DNA from: Chromatiales bacterium
GTDB taxonomy: Bacteria; Pseudomonadota; Gammaproteobacteria; Steroidobacterales; GCA-2729495
Direction: 5' to 3'
NCBI GenBank assembly: GCA_030614035.1
Contig: JAUWKW010000042.1
Span: 1 to 9,059 of the forward strand
Length of the DNA stretch: 9,059 nucleotides
Made by a program: the position numbers and the translations under genes
Shown here: in pieces, positions 1 through 6,457 of the stretch
Position numbering within the stretch: the stretch's first letter is position 1
Layout: every line of letters begins with the position of its first letter
Notes under the pieces: generated by a model
What the model saw: only the letters and a program-made list of their open reading frames with translations
What the model was told of the DNA's origin: nothing
The model's database searches: none

Positions 1-290
1 CCGTAGCGTTCGACCAGGAAAACTTTGATATCGGTCTCGCTGTTGCCTTCCTCGACCATGGTGCGAATCTCGCGCCGTAAATCTGCCGCCAGCGGTGCCG
101 ACGAATCCGCGATCGTTTGGTTCTGGCACACCAGGCAGCGAACTTCATTGATGATTTTTTCATAGGCTGCTTGTTGATTGGCGTCGGTTAGAGAGTCGGA
201 AGCATCAATTGCCCAGCTGCGATCTATCGATGCCAGGCCAATGCCGATTGCGACGCTTAAACAAATTCCTGCCAGCCGCAACGCGTTCAC
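1..290 (-). CDS. ccmH: Cytochrome c maturation protein CcmH, N-terminal part (cut by left edge)
   Basis: CcmH is a membrane-anchored periplasmic thiol protein that works with CcmG to keep the CXXCH cysteines of apocytochrome c reduced and hands the substrate to CcmF for heme ligation. About 96 codons are present. They show a hydrophobic N-terminal signal/anchor (roughly residues 3-22) ending near SWA, then a helical segment holding the family hallmark RCLVCQNQ at about residues 50-57, with both redox cysteines intact, and the following ADxxApLAADLRREIR region. The start is GTG at 288-290, which overlaps the ccmG stop (GTGA), so translation is probably coupled. No good Shine-Dalgarno is visible. 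The C-terminus lies beyond position 1, so I cannot tell whether this is a short CcmH or an E. coli-type CcmH fused to a CcmI/TPR domain. Confidence 0.93.
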   Translation of the reverse strand, partial: MNALRLAGICLSVAIGIGLASIDRSWAIDASDSLTDANQQAAYEKIINEVRCLVCQNQTIADSSAPLAADLRREIRTMVEEGNSETDIKVFLVERY

Positions 291-817
291 GGTTCTTGCA
301 CCGTTGCCGATTGCATCCGTGGCAAAAACTCCGTCTCCCATATCGCCATCGTCAACGGACTCAGGTGCTTGTACAGCACGGTCCCGTCGGCAGCGAGCAG
401 AAAAGTTTCCGGCGCGCCGTATACGCCCCAGTCAATCGCGACGGCGCCGTCGAGGTCGACTGCAGTCGCTGCATAGGGATTGCCCAATTGTTCAAGCCAC
501 GTGCGGGCCTGCACCGTATTGTCTTTCCAGTTGAGGCCATAGATCGGGATCCCGGAGTTGGACGCGATTTGCAGCAGCGTGTCGTGTTCCTGCCGACAGC
601 CCACGCACCAGGTTGCCCAGACGTTCAGCAAGCTGAATTGGCCCCGCATATCGTCTGTGCCCAGCGTTTGCCCGGGATCACTGAGCCTTGGCAGCCTGAA
701 CTCGGGCGCTGGTTTGCCGATCAACGGGGATGGCACATAAGACGGGTCGCGGTTCAGGCCGACGATGAATACCGCCAGCAGCGCCATGAAGACGGCGATC
801 GGTATAAAAAATTTCAT
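287..817 (-). CDS. ccmG: Thiol:disulfide interchange protein CcmG/DsbE
   Basis: CcmG is a periplasmic, membrane-tethered thioredoxin-like reductase. It takes electrons from CcdA or DsbD and reduces the disulfide of apocytochrome c or CcmH before heme attachment. The 176-residue product has one N-terminal membrane anchor (about residues 3-20), the IGKPAPEFRLP lead-in typical of the AhpC/TSA-redoxin fold (33-43), and the active site WCVGC with Cys71 and Cys74. The cis-proline segment GVYGAPETF (131-139) is characteristic of CcmG rather than general thioredoxins. Its length is close to E. coli DsbE. It starts 4 nt after the ccmF stop and overlaps ccmH by 4 nt, which fits a single polycistronic message. 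Family and role are secure; the electron donor is not visible in this window. Confidence 0.96.
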   Translation of the reverse strand: MKFFIPIAVFMALLAVFIVGLNRDPSYVPSPLIGKPAPEFRLPRLSDPGQTLGTDDMRGQFSLLNVWATWCVGCRQEHDTLLQIASNSGIPIYGLNWKDNTVQARTWLEQLGNPYAATAVDLDGAVAIDWGVYGAPETFLLAADGTVLYKHLSPLTMAIWETEFLPRMQSATVQEP

Positions 818-821
818 TTGC

Positions 822-2795
822 TCAGGTGGTCGCCAGATCGCTGGGTTGATCCGCGGTCTTATCCGACACCGGGTATCGCGATCGGTAACGGCGATCGCTG
901 ACGGCCACCAACCCGCCCAGCGCCATGACCAGCGCCCCCAGCCAGATGAATCGGATCATCGGCTTGTATTGAATCCTCACGCTCCAGCTGCCGTCTCCCA
1001 ATGGTTCGCCGAGCGCGACAAACAGATCCCGCGTCCAACCGACGTCGATGCCGGCTTCGGTCATCGCACTGGTCTGGACCCGGTAGATACGCTTTTCCGG
1101 CAACATTTGGCTGATCTGGCGCTCGCCTCGACTGACTGTGAATGTACCGCGCACGGCCTGGTAGTTTGGTCCGGTTCTATCTTGTACCCCGTCGAAGCGA
1201 AACGTATAGCCGGCGACCGTAACGCTTTCCCCTGGTGCGATGCGCTGGTCAATCTCGATGCTGAACGACGACGTTACGGTGATGCCGATCACCGTCATGC
1301 CGATACCGAGGTGTGCCAGGTGCATGCCGAGCATCGAGCGCGTCAGCCGTGGACCTTTACCGCGCAACTGCGCAATCGGGTTTAGCAGCACCGATCCAAT
1401 GACCCAGACACCAGGCGTCAGGCCAATCATCGAGCCGATCGCAGTCAGCAAACCGGCCTCACCCCAGGCAAACCACGGCAGGCTGATGCCGACGAGAATG
1501 GCAATCGCCGCCGGCCAACGTAGCCGCCGCGCCAATGCCGACGCGTCGGTCGACCGCCAGACCGTATGCATACCGACCCCCAGCACCAGCAACAGCGGCA
1601 CCATCACGATCGGGAACACCAATTCAAAATACGGGGCGCCGACAGAGATTTTGCCGAGGTTCATCGCATCTGCGATCAATGGCGCCAGCGTGCCGAACAA
1701 AATCAGACCGGTAGCAGCGACCAGCAGGATGCTATTCAACAGCAGAAAGGTTTCCCGGGAGAACGGGCTGAATCCAACCTTGGTTTCCAGCGAGCGAGCG
1801 CGCCACGCGTACAAGCTCAGTGCGCCGCCGACGACTATGGCCAGGAAAATCAGAATAAACACTCCACGCTTGGGATCTGATGCAAACGCGTGCACTGACA
1901 CCAGTACCCCGGATCGCACCAGGAAGGTTCCCAGCAGGCTCAGTGAAAATGCGCTGATTGCCAGCAACAGCGTCGAACTCTTGAACAAGCCACGCTTTTC
2001 AGTCACCGCCAGCGAATGGATCAGTGCCGTACCAGCTAACCATGGCATGAACGACGCGTTCTCGACCGGGTCCCAAAACCACCAGCCGCCCCAGCCGAGT
2101 TCGTAGTAAGCCCACCAGCTACCGAGCGCAATGCCGACCGTCAGGAACAGCCAGGCCGTCGTCGTCCACGGCCGCGTCCAACGTGCCCATTGCTGATCCA
2201 GGCGACCCGACAGCATCGCGGCGATTGCAAACGCAAACGCGACGGAAAACCCGACATAACCGGTGTAGAGCATCGGCGGGTGAATAATCAGTGCCGGATC
2301 CTGTAGCAATGGGTTCAGGTCATTGCCTTCCAGCGGCGCCGGAAACACGCGCTCGAACGGATTCGACGTAAACAGGATGAATAACAGGAACCCAAGGCTG
2401 ATCATGCCCATGACGCCAAGTACCTGTGCAACAACAGCGTCAGGCAGGCTGCGGCTGAGCAACGCCACGGCGCTGGTCCAGATCGCGAGTATCAATACCC
2501 AGAGCAGCAGCGATCCCTCGTGCGCACCCCAAACGGCTGCGAGGCGAAACATCAACGGTAATTCTGAATTTGAATTCGTTGCCACGTACAGAACGGAAAA
2601 ATCGTTCTCGACAAACGCCCAACTCAGACAAACGAATGCCAGCGCGACGAACAAAAGCTGTGTGACGGCTGCCGGACGCGCAACGCCAATCCAGGCTGAA
2701 TTTCCAGTTTGCGCGCCGACCACCGGCAACACGGATTGAATGGCCGCGATAAACAGCGCCAAAATGAGGCAGAGCTGACCAATCTCCGGTGTCAT
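822..2795 (-). CDS. ccmF: Heme lyase subunit CcmF
   Basis: CcmF is the large polytopic inner-membrane core of the cytochrome c heme lyase. It receives heme from holo-CcmE and, with CcmH, ligates it to reduced apocytochrome cysteines in the periplasm. The 657-residue product is near the E. coli length and strongly hydrophobic throughout. It carries the tryptophan-rich WWD segment at about 227-253 (GWGGWWFWDPVENASF), which binds heme. Histidines His173 (HPPMLYTGY), His261 and His303 sit at the positions known as heme ligands in E. coli CcmF, and a fourth candidate, His496, lies in the AHLG motif. A soluble periplasmic domain occupies roughly residues 510-620, followed by a last membrane helix. 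A GGAA about 8 nt upstream of the ATG can serve as ribosome binding site. It follows ccmE after 22 nt. Confidence 0.98.
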   Translation of the reverse strand: MTPEIGQLCLILALFIAAIQSVLPVVGAQTGNSAWIGVARPAAVTQLLFVALAFVCLSWAFVENDFSVLYVATNSNSELPLMFRLAAVWGAHEGSLLLWVLILAIWTSAVALLSRSLPDAVVAQVLGVMGMISLGFLLFILFTSNPFERVFPAPLEGNDLNPLLQDPALIIHPPMLYTGYVGFSVAFAFAIAAMLSGRLDQQWARWTRPWTTTAWLFLTVGIALGSWWAYYELGWGGWWFWDPVENASFMPWLAGTALIHSLAVTEKRGLFKSSTLLLAISAFSLSLLGTFLVRSGVLVSVHAFASDPKRGVFILIFLAIVVGGALSLYAWRARSLETKVGFSPFSRETFLLLNSILLVAATGLILFGTLAPLIADAMNLGKISVGAPYFELVFPIVMVPLLLVLGVGMHTVWRSTDASALARRLRWPAAIAILVGISLPWFAWGEAGLLTAIGSMIGLTPGVWVIGSVLLNPIAQLRGKGPRLTRSMLGMHLAHLGIGMTVIGITVTSSFSIEIDQRIAPGESVTVAGYTFRFDGVQDRTGPNYQAVRGTFTVSRGERQISQMLPEKRIYRVQTSAMTEAGIDVGWTRDLFVALGEPLGDGSWSVRIQYKPMIRFIWLGALVMALGGLVAVSDRRYRSRYPVSDKTADQPSDLATT

Positions 2796-2817
2796 GAATC
2801 GCGTTCCGTGTTAATGA

Positions 2818-3276
2818 TTATTGTTCGATTGCAGCCGTGCCGCCGTCAACCGGGTGCCCCCGATCTTCGAGCATCTGTGCCACTTCGGGCGACATATATT
2901 CTTCGTCGTGCTTGGCGAGCACTTCATCGGCTTGAAACTTACCGTCCGCTAGCAGGTACCCATTGGCAATGACGCCCTGCCCTTCCCTGAACAGATCGGG
3001 TAATACGCCTGCATACACCACGGTCATCGTGTTCTCGGTGTCGGTAACGTCGAATTGAACTTCCAGGCTACCGATTTCCCGGCGCAGGCTGCCATCGATA
3101 ACCAGACCTCCAAGACGAAATCTTGTGCCTTCGGCGGCGCTACCGGCAATGACGTCAGTCGGGCTGTAGAAAAACATCAGGTTTTCCTGGAATGCCCGCA
3201 GCGCCAATACAGCCGCCAGGGCAACTCCTGCCATGACGAGGCCGGTACCGACCATGCGTTGGCGTCGAGGGGTCAT
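2818..3276 (-). CDS. ccmE: Periplasmic heme chaperone CcmE
   Basis: CcmE is a membrane-anchored OB-fold heme chaperone. It binds heme covalently at the CcmABCD complex and carries it to CcmF. The 152-residue protein has a basic N-terminus (TPRRQR), one membrane helix at about 9-27, a beta-rich domain with the family motif FRLGGLVxxGS (53-63), and the LAKHDEEYMSPEV segment at 120-132. His123 is the covalent heme attachment residue and Tyr127 the conserved axial-ligand tyrosine, corresponding to His130 and Tyr134 in E. coli. The C-terminal tail is short and acidic. The ATG overlaps the ccmD stop (ATGA), giving translational coupling. The motif is the standard HxxxY form, not the cysteine variant of some archaea and sulfate reducers. 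Confidence 0.97.
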   Translation of the reverse strand: MTPRRQRMVGTGLVMAGVALAAVLALRAFQENLMFFYSPTDVIAGSAAEGTRFRLGGLVIDGSLRREIGSLEVQFDVTDTENTMTVVYAGVLPDLFREGQGVIANGYLLADGKFQADEVLAKHDEEYMSPEVAQMLEDRGHPVDGGTAAIEQ

Positions 3277-3443
3277 AGATCAGAACTCTCTTGCTGATTG
3301 GCCCAGCGCTGTGCCAGGCGTGTCCGCACCGAACGAAATTGTTGCCGGGCCACCACTATGTTTGCGACCAGAACGACCAGCGTCAAGCCGAATGCGCTCC
3401 AGACATACTTGGCGTAGCCACCCATTTCCAGAAACTCGGTCAT
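3273..3443 (-). CDS. ccmD: Heme exporter accessory protein CcmD
   Basis: This 56-residue gene is read from the sequence between ccmC and ccmE. CcmD is a small single-pass membrane protein that stays with CcmABC and is needed to release holo-CcmE from the complex. The product begins MTEFLEMGGYAKYVWSAFG, and MGGYAxYVWxA is the recognisable CcmD signature. One hydrophobic helix (about residues 17-32) follows, then a basic cytoplasmic tail (RQQFRSVRTRLAQR). The start ATG overlaps the ccmC stop and the stop TGA overlaps the ccmE start, each as ATGA. The size, topology and position between ccmC and ccmE are all diagnostic despite low conservation in the family. Confidence 0.95.
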   Translation of the reverse strand: MTEFLEMGGYAKYVWSAFGLTLVVLVANIVVARQQFRSVRTRLAQRWANQQESSDL

Positions 3444-4201
3444 GCTGTGATCCCGTTTTCGGGTGACAGGTCGCTCAGGGCCTCGCTTACCCAGCGGGCA
3501 TTGCGCTCGCGACCGAGTACTTCGCTGCGCACCCGCGTTGCAAGAATAGCAATGTAAAAAAGGTTAAAGCCAATGATCATGACCAGCAGTGGCCAGAGCA
3601 TGTTCATCGAGATCGATGGATTATCGAGCTTCGTTACCGTAGAAGCCTGATGCAGTGTGTTCCACCAGACGACTGAATAGTGAATGATGGGCAGATTGAC
3701 GACGCCGACGATTGCAAGCACCGCGCTGGTCCGGTCGGCTTTCTGCACTTCAGTGAAGGCTGCGCGCAGACCCATATAGCCGAAATAAACAAACAGCAGG
3801 ATCAGTTCCGAGGTCAGGCGGGCATCCCATACCCACCAGGTTCCCCACATCGGTTGACCCCAAATGGCCCCGGTTACCAGGGCGAGAAATGTGAACGAAG
3901 CGCCTACCGGAGCCGACGCTGCCGCTACGGCAAACGCCAGTTTCATACGCCAGATCAGACCGATTGCCGATGCTGTTGCCATCACCGCATAGATGGACAT
4001 TGACATCCAGGCACTCGGCGCGTGCACGTAGATTATCCTGAAGCCATCGCCCTGCTGGTAATCCGGCGGCGCCAGGACCAGTCCGCCATAAGTTCCGATT
4101 GCGATCAGCACGATCGCAATCCACAGCAGCCACGGTGCCAGTCTCCCGGCCAGCCGGTACAGGTGTGGCGGCGAGCCGAGTTTATGAAACCAGGTCCACA
4201 T
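3440..4201 (-). CDS. ccmC: Heme exporter/handling protein CcmC
   Basis: CcmC is a six-helix inner-membrane heme-handling protein of the same superfamily as CcmF. It presents heme for covalent attachment to CcmE. The 253-residue product carries the WWD motif at about 114-132 (WGQPMWGTWWVWDARLTSE) and the two periplasmic heme-ligand histidines His60 (YVHAPSAW) and His184 (NTLHQ), at the same numbers as in E. coli CcmC. The chosen ATG aligns with the usual MW-start of the family, and an in-frame stop lies a few codons upstream, so no longer start is possible. The ribosome binding site is poor. Unlike the other junctions in this operon, 102 nt separate it from ccmB. Confidence 0.97.
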   Translation of the reverse strand: MWTWFHKLGSPPHLYRLAGRLAPWLLWIAIVLIAIGTYGGLVLAPPDYQQGDGFRIIYVHAPSAWMSMSIYAVMATASAIGLIWRMKLAFAVAAASAPVGASFTFLALVTGAIWGQPMWGTWWVWDARLTSELILLFVYFGYMGLRAAFTEVQKADRTSAVLAIVGVVNLPIIHYSVVWWNTLHQASTVTKLDNPSISMNMLWPLLVMIIGFNLFYIAILATRVRSEVLGRERNARWVSEALSDLSPENGITA

Positions 4202-4272
4202 GTCGATTCATCGTATTGTTCACCGTATCAACGAAGCAGTTTTTTCGGGACTGCAGAGCGCGACAACAACGC

Positions 4273-4300
4273 ATTCTAGTACATGGGGGCGTGCTTTCAC
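4273..4300 (-). promoter_or_regulatory. Possible internal sigma-70-like promoter ahead of ccmC
   Basis: In the ccmB-ccmC gap the minus strand reads GTGAAA, 16 nt, TAGAAT. The -10-like hexamer matches the consensus at 5 of 6 positions and the -35-like hexamer at 4 of 6. The -35 element sits inside a short perfect hairpin (GCGTG, AAAG loop, CACGC). This would give ccmCDEFGH an independent start about 65 nt before the ccmC ATG. Matches of this quality occur by chance, so this is a suggestion only. Confidence 0.25.
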
Positions 4301-4303
4301 GCA

Positions 4304-4972
4304 TCACTCGAGGCTGACCCGGACGGCTGCCGCGGTTGCAAATGGCCCCAGAGTTACGGCAAGCACCGCCAACGCAGCAAGCAGATACAACGGGCCCGCC
4401 GGATCCTGCCCCGTTGCAGCAAGGGTGGTGGCCCGTGCACCGAATACCAGCACCGGCAGCATCAGCGGCAATACCAGCAACGCCAGCAAGCCCCCGGCCT
4501 GGCGAACCCCAGCGGTCAATGCGGCCCCGACCGATCCCAGCAGGCTCAGCGTCGGGGTACCGATCAACAGCGCCAGTGCCAGCACCTGCAGCGTGTTCAA
4601 CGACAAGTCGTAGCTCAGTGCCAGCAGCGGGGACAGCACCACCAGTGGCACACCGCTGATCAGCCAATGCGCCAGAATTTTGCCAAATACCAGCAGCGGC
4701 AGCGGATGGGTGCTCAGTGCCAATTGTTCGAGACTGCCGTCATCGAAATCCGACCGAAATAGAGTATTCAGCGCCAGCAGCGTTGCCAGCAAAGCCGCAA
4801 CCCACAGCACGCCTGGACCGATCTCCCTCAGTACCGTGGGCTCTGGGCTGATGGCCAACGGAAACAAGGTGATGACGATGGCAAAAAACATCAGCGGACT
4901 GGCCAGGTCGGGCAGGCGGCGAAAGGCAATACGCAAATCGCGCCGAACCACCGCTAACAGCGCCTGTCCCAT
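4304..4972 (-). CDS. ccmB: Heme exporter permease CcmB
   Basis: CcmB is the six-helix membrane subunit of the CcmAB ABC transporter. ATP hydrolysis by CcmAB releases holo-CcmE from the CcmC-CcmD complex. The 222-residue protein begins MGQALLAVVRRDLRIAFRR, with the basic cytoplasmic N-terminus of the family. It contains the conserved loop LFRSDFDDGSLEQLAL (about 71-86), which matches the E. coli segment ending DGTLEQL, followed by several long hydrophobic helices and a conserved GQDP near the last pair. The frame stays open well upstream (to about 5233), but that stretch is the shadow of ccmA. The ATG at 4970-4972, 2 nt after the ccmA stop, gives the normal family length. Confidence 0.95.
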   Translation of the reverse strand: MGQALLAVVRRDLRIAFRRLPDLASPLMFFAIVITLFPLAISPEPTVLREIGPGVLWVAALLATLLALNTLFRSDFDDGSLEQLALSTHPLPLLVFGKILAHWLISGVPLVVLSPLLALSYDLSLNTLQVLALALLIGTPTLSLLGSVGAALTAGVRQAGGLLALLVLPLMLPVLVFGARATTLAATGQDPAGPLYLLAALAVLAVTLGPFATAAAVRVSLE

Positions 4973-4974
4973 TT

Positions 4975-5616
4975 TTAGTTCGCCCCGCCCAGCGTAATGG
5001 TCAGCAGCTGTTCCGCCGGGACATCGAGATCTTGATGGCTGGCGATTACCGCCATGCCGCCGTTGCCCAGATGCGTGAGCAGTTGGGCCGTCAAATAGTG
5101 TCTCCCCTCGCCATCCAGGTTGGTAAACGGTTCGTCGAGGACCCACAAGCGAGCGTCCGCTGCCAACACACGTGCCAACCCCGCCCGGCGTCGCTGTCCG
5201 GCTGACAAAGCGCGAACCGGCAGGCCGGCGCATGCGTCCAGTCCGAGGCCGCTGAGGTTTGCAACGCTGCTGGCGGGTTCGCTACCGCGCAGCGCGCAAA
5301 AAAAGGCAAGGTTCTCCAGCGGCGTTAGCTCTGCATTCAGGCCGTCCGTATGCCCGTTGTAAGCCAATGCCTTCGCGTACGCCTGGCGCTGTTGTTGAAT
5401 GCCTTTCCCCATCCAGTGGACCGCACCTTCTTCAGGCGGCGACAGGCCACAGACAACCCTGAGCAGACTGGTTTTGCCGCTGCCGTTGGGGCCACGGATC
5501 AACGCTGCTGCTCCGGCTCCGATTTGAAACGACAATTCGCTGAACAGGCAGCGGTCGCCACGCCAAAGCGTCAGACCATCGCAATCGAATCCATCCTGGT
5601 GTGTCGTATTCTGCAT
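4975..5616 (-). CDS. ccmA: Cytochrome c biogenesis ATP-binding export protein CcmA
   Basis: CcmA is the cytoplasmic ABC ATPase that partners CcmB to drive release of heme-loaded CcmE. The 213-residue protein has a complete nucleotide-binding domain: Walker A GPNGSGKT (42-49), signature LSAGQRRR (137-144), Walker B with its catalytic Glu in LWVLDEP (157-163), a D-loop NLDG and the switch His194 (ASHQ). The signature is the CcmA-type LSAGQ rather than LSGGQ. The glycine-flanked YNGHTDGLNAELTPLENL segment (86-103) is also typical of CcmA. It is the first gene of the operon. The ATG at 5614-5616 gives a normal N-terminus, but no strong Shine-Dalgarno precedes it. Confidence 0.96.
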   Translation of the reverse strand: MQNTTHQDGFDCDGLTLWRGDRCLFSELSFQIGAGAAALIRGPNGSGKTSLLRVVCGLSPPEEGAVHWMGKGIQQQRQAYAKALAYNGHTDGLNAELTPLENLAFFCALRGSEPASSVANLSGLGLDACAGLPVRALSAGQRRRAGLARVLAADARLWVLDEPFTNLDGEGRHYLTAQLLTHLGNGGMAVIASHQDLDVPAEQLLTITLGGAN

Positions 5617-5682
5617 CTGGGTCGTGTGTTGGTGGCGGTTCGCGCCCGCGGCATGTAAGCGTCGTCAAGAAATACTCTTAGG

Positions 5683-5710
5683 ATAGTACTTTAAGCAATT
5701 GTTTAGTAAA
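5683..5710 (-). promoter_or_regulatory. Candidate ccm operon promoter
   Basis: The 288-nt divergent region has an AT-rich core at about 5665-5725, against GC-rich surroundings. On the minus strand it contains TTTACT, 16 nt, TACTAT, each hexamer 4 of 6 to the sigma-70 consensus, placed to give a leader of about 60 nt before ccmA. Position and AT-richness support a promoter here. The exact hexamers are uncertain, and I see no clear FNR, NarL or other operator. Confidence 0.3.
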
Positions 5711-5893
5711 GCTAATATTTAAATTCAGACTGCTGCCAAGCGCCGAGTGACTGCCGCATTCTAGGCGGGCGGAACGCGAGAAAACAGGCTGTGGGTCAGA
5801 TTCCTGCCGTAGCCCGGAAATCCCTGGACGAATTATTGTCAACCGGCAGTGGATTGCGCCGTTTAAACTTGGGAATCGCATCAATACTTGAAC

Positions 5894-5899
5894 GGAGAG
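5894..5899 (+). promoter_or_regulatory. Ribosome binding site deciding the start of the LTxxQ protein
   Basis: GGAGAG lies 5 nt before the ATG at 5905. The frame is open back to 5791, but the earlier in-frame ATG has no comparable site and would put 38 extra residues in front of an otherwise perfect signal peptide. This favours 5905. Confidence 0.75.
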
Positions 5900-5904
5900 A
5901 CTCG

Positions 5905-6426
5905 ATGAATGTTGACAGACTCATCGCCGCCGTTGCGGCAGCTACCTTCCTTATCGCTGCAGGTGCAGCGCAGGCCGAAGACCAACCGGATGGCATGACC
6001 GGAGCCAGCGAACGCCCGCATCATCGTGGATTCAACAGGTCACGAGGGCCTGGAGGCCCGGGAGCGATGTCCGGCCGAATGCTGTTGCGGATGGCCGATG
6101 AGCTGAACTTGTCGATTGAGCAGCAGGACACCCTGCAGGGCCTGATTGACGAATTTCAGCCCAGCTGGGACTCATTGCGCGAACGCATGAGCGCAAGCCG
6201 CTCGAAAATGATGGGGATGACGCCGGATGACCCCGAATACGCATCGGTTACCCAGGAAGTCAGTCAGCAGGCTGCCGCGTTGGCCGCGGAGATGGTCACC
6301 CTGTCCAGTGATTTTCAGGTCCGGGCCTACGCTCTGTTGACCGAGGAGCAACGCCAACGCCTGGAGGAGCTGAAACTGGAGCGGCGCAACCACCGACCAT
6401 CCTGGGGCCCGGGCGACAGCGCCTAG
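5905..6426 (+). CDS. Spy/CpxP-like LTxxQ-motif periplasmic protein
   Basis: The 173-residue product starts with a signal peptide: Arg5, a hydrophobic core at about 6-22, and a likely cleavage after AQA at residue 24, so the mature protein is periplasmic. A low-complexity His/Arg/Gly/Pro stretch follows (about 36-55), then an almost wholly helical region. It has two degenerate LTxxQ repeats, LSIEQ (69-73) and LTEEQ (145-149), spaced as in the Spy/CpxP fold, in which four helices form a cradle. Known relatives act as ATP-independent chaperones (Spy), as the envelope-stress regulator CpxP, or as metal sensors (CnrX/ZraP type). Sequence alone does not say which applies here. No cpx or zra two-component genes lie nearby. 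It is transcribed divergently from ccmA and ends 31 nt from the convergent dehydrogenase. Confidence 0.82.
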   Translation: MNVDRLIAAVAAATFLIAAGAAQAEDQPDGMTGASERPHHRGFNRSRGPGGPGAMSGRMLLRMADELNLSIEQQDTLQGLIDEFQPSWDSLRERMSASRSKMMGMTPDDPEYASVTQEVSQQAAALAAEMVTLSSDFQVRAYALLTEEQRQRLEELKLERRNHRPSWGPGDSA

Positions 6427-6434
6427 GACTGAAT

Positions 6435-6455
6435 CGCTGGACTAGGCTGCCAGCG
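6435..6455. terminator. Hairpin between convergent genes, possible bidirectional terminator
   Basis: CGCTGG and CCAGCG form a 6-bp perfect stem around a 9-nt loop, placed between the stop of the LTxxQ gene and the stop of the convergent dehydrogenase. Neither strand has a U-run after the stem, so it is not a canonical intrinsic terminator. A further CCAGCG at 6466-6471 offers an alternative pairing. Confidence 0.3.
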
Positions 6456-6457
6456 GG

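Noticed and set aside
209..901. 230-residue plus-strand open frame
   Set aside because: It is antisense to ccmG and parts of ccmF and ccmH, all of which carry intact diagnostic motifs. Its translation has no domain features.
1240..2106. Long 288-residue open frame on the plus strand
   Set aside because: It lies antisense to ccmF, which has full family motifs and length. The plus-strand product is a low-complexity Arg/Ser/Pro/Thr-rich translation with no recognisable domain.
4182..4211. Nine-codon mini-ORF (MNRHVDLVS) overlapping the ccmC start in another frame
   Set aside because: A reading frame this short arises easily by chance, it has no ribosome binding site, and no attenuator structure accompanies it.
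4973..5233. 87-codon upstream extension of the ccmB frame
   Set aside because: It overlaps ccmA in another frame and reads as Arg/Gly-rich nonsense. The ATG at 4972 gives the normal CcmB N-terminus and length.
5791..5904. 38-codon upstream extension of the LTxxQ protein
   Set aside because: It would bury the signal peptide, and the ATG at 5905 has a clear Shine-Dalgarno.
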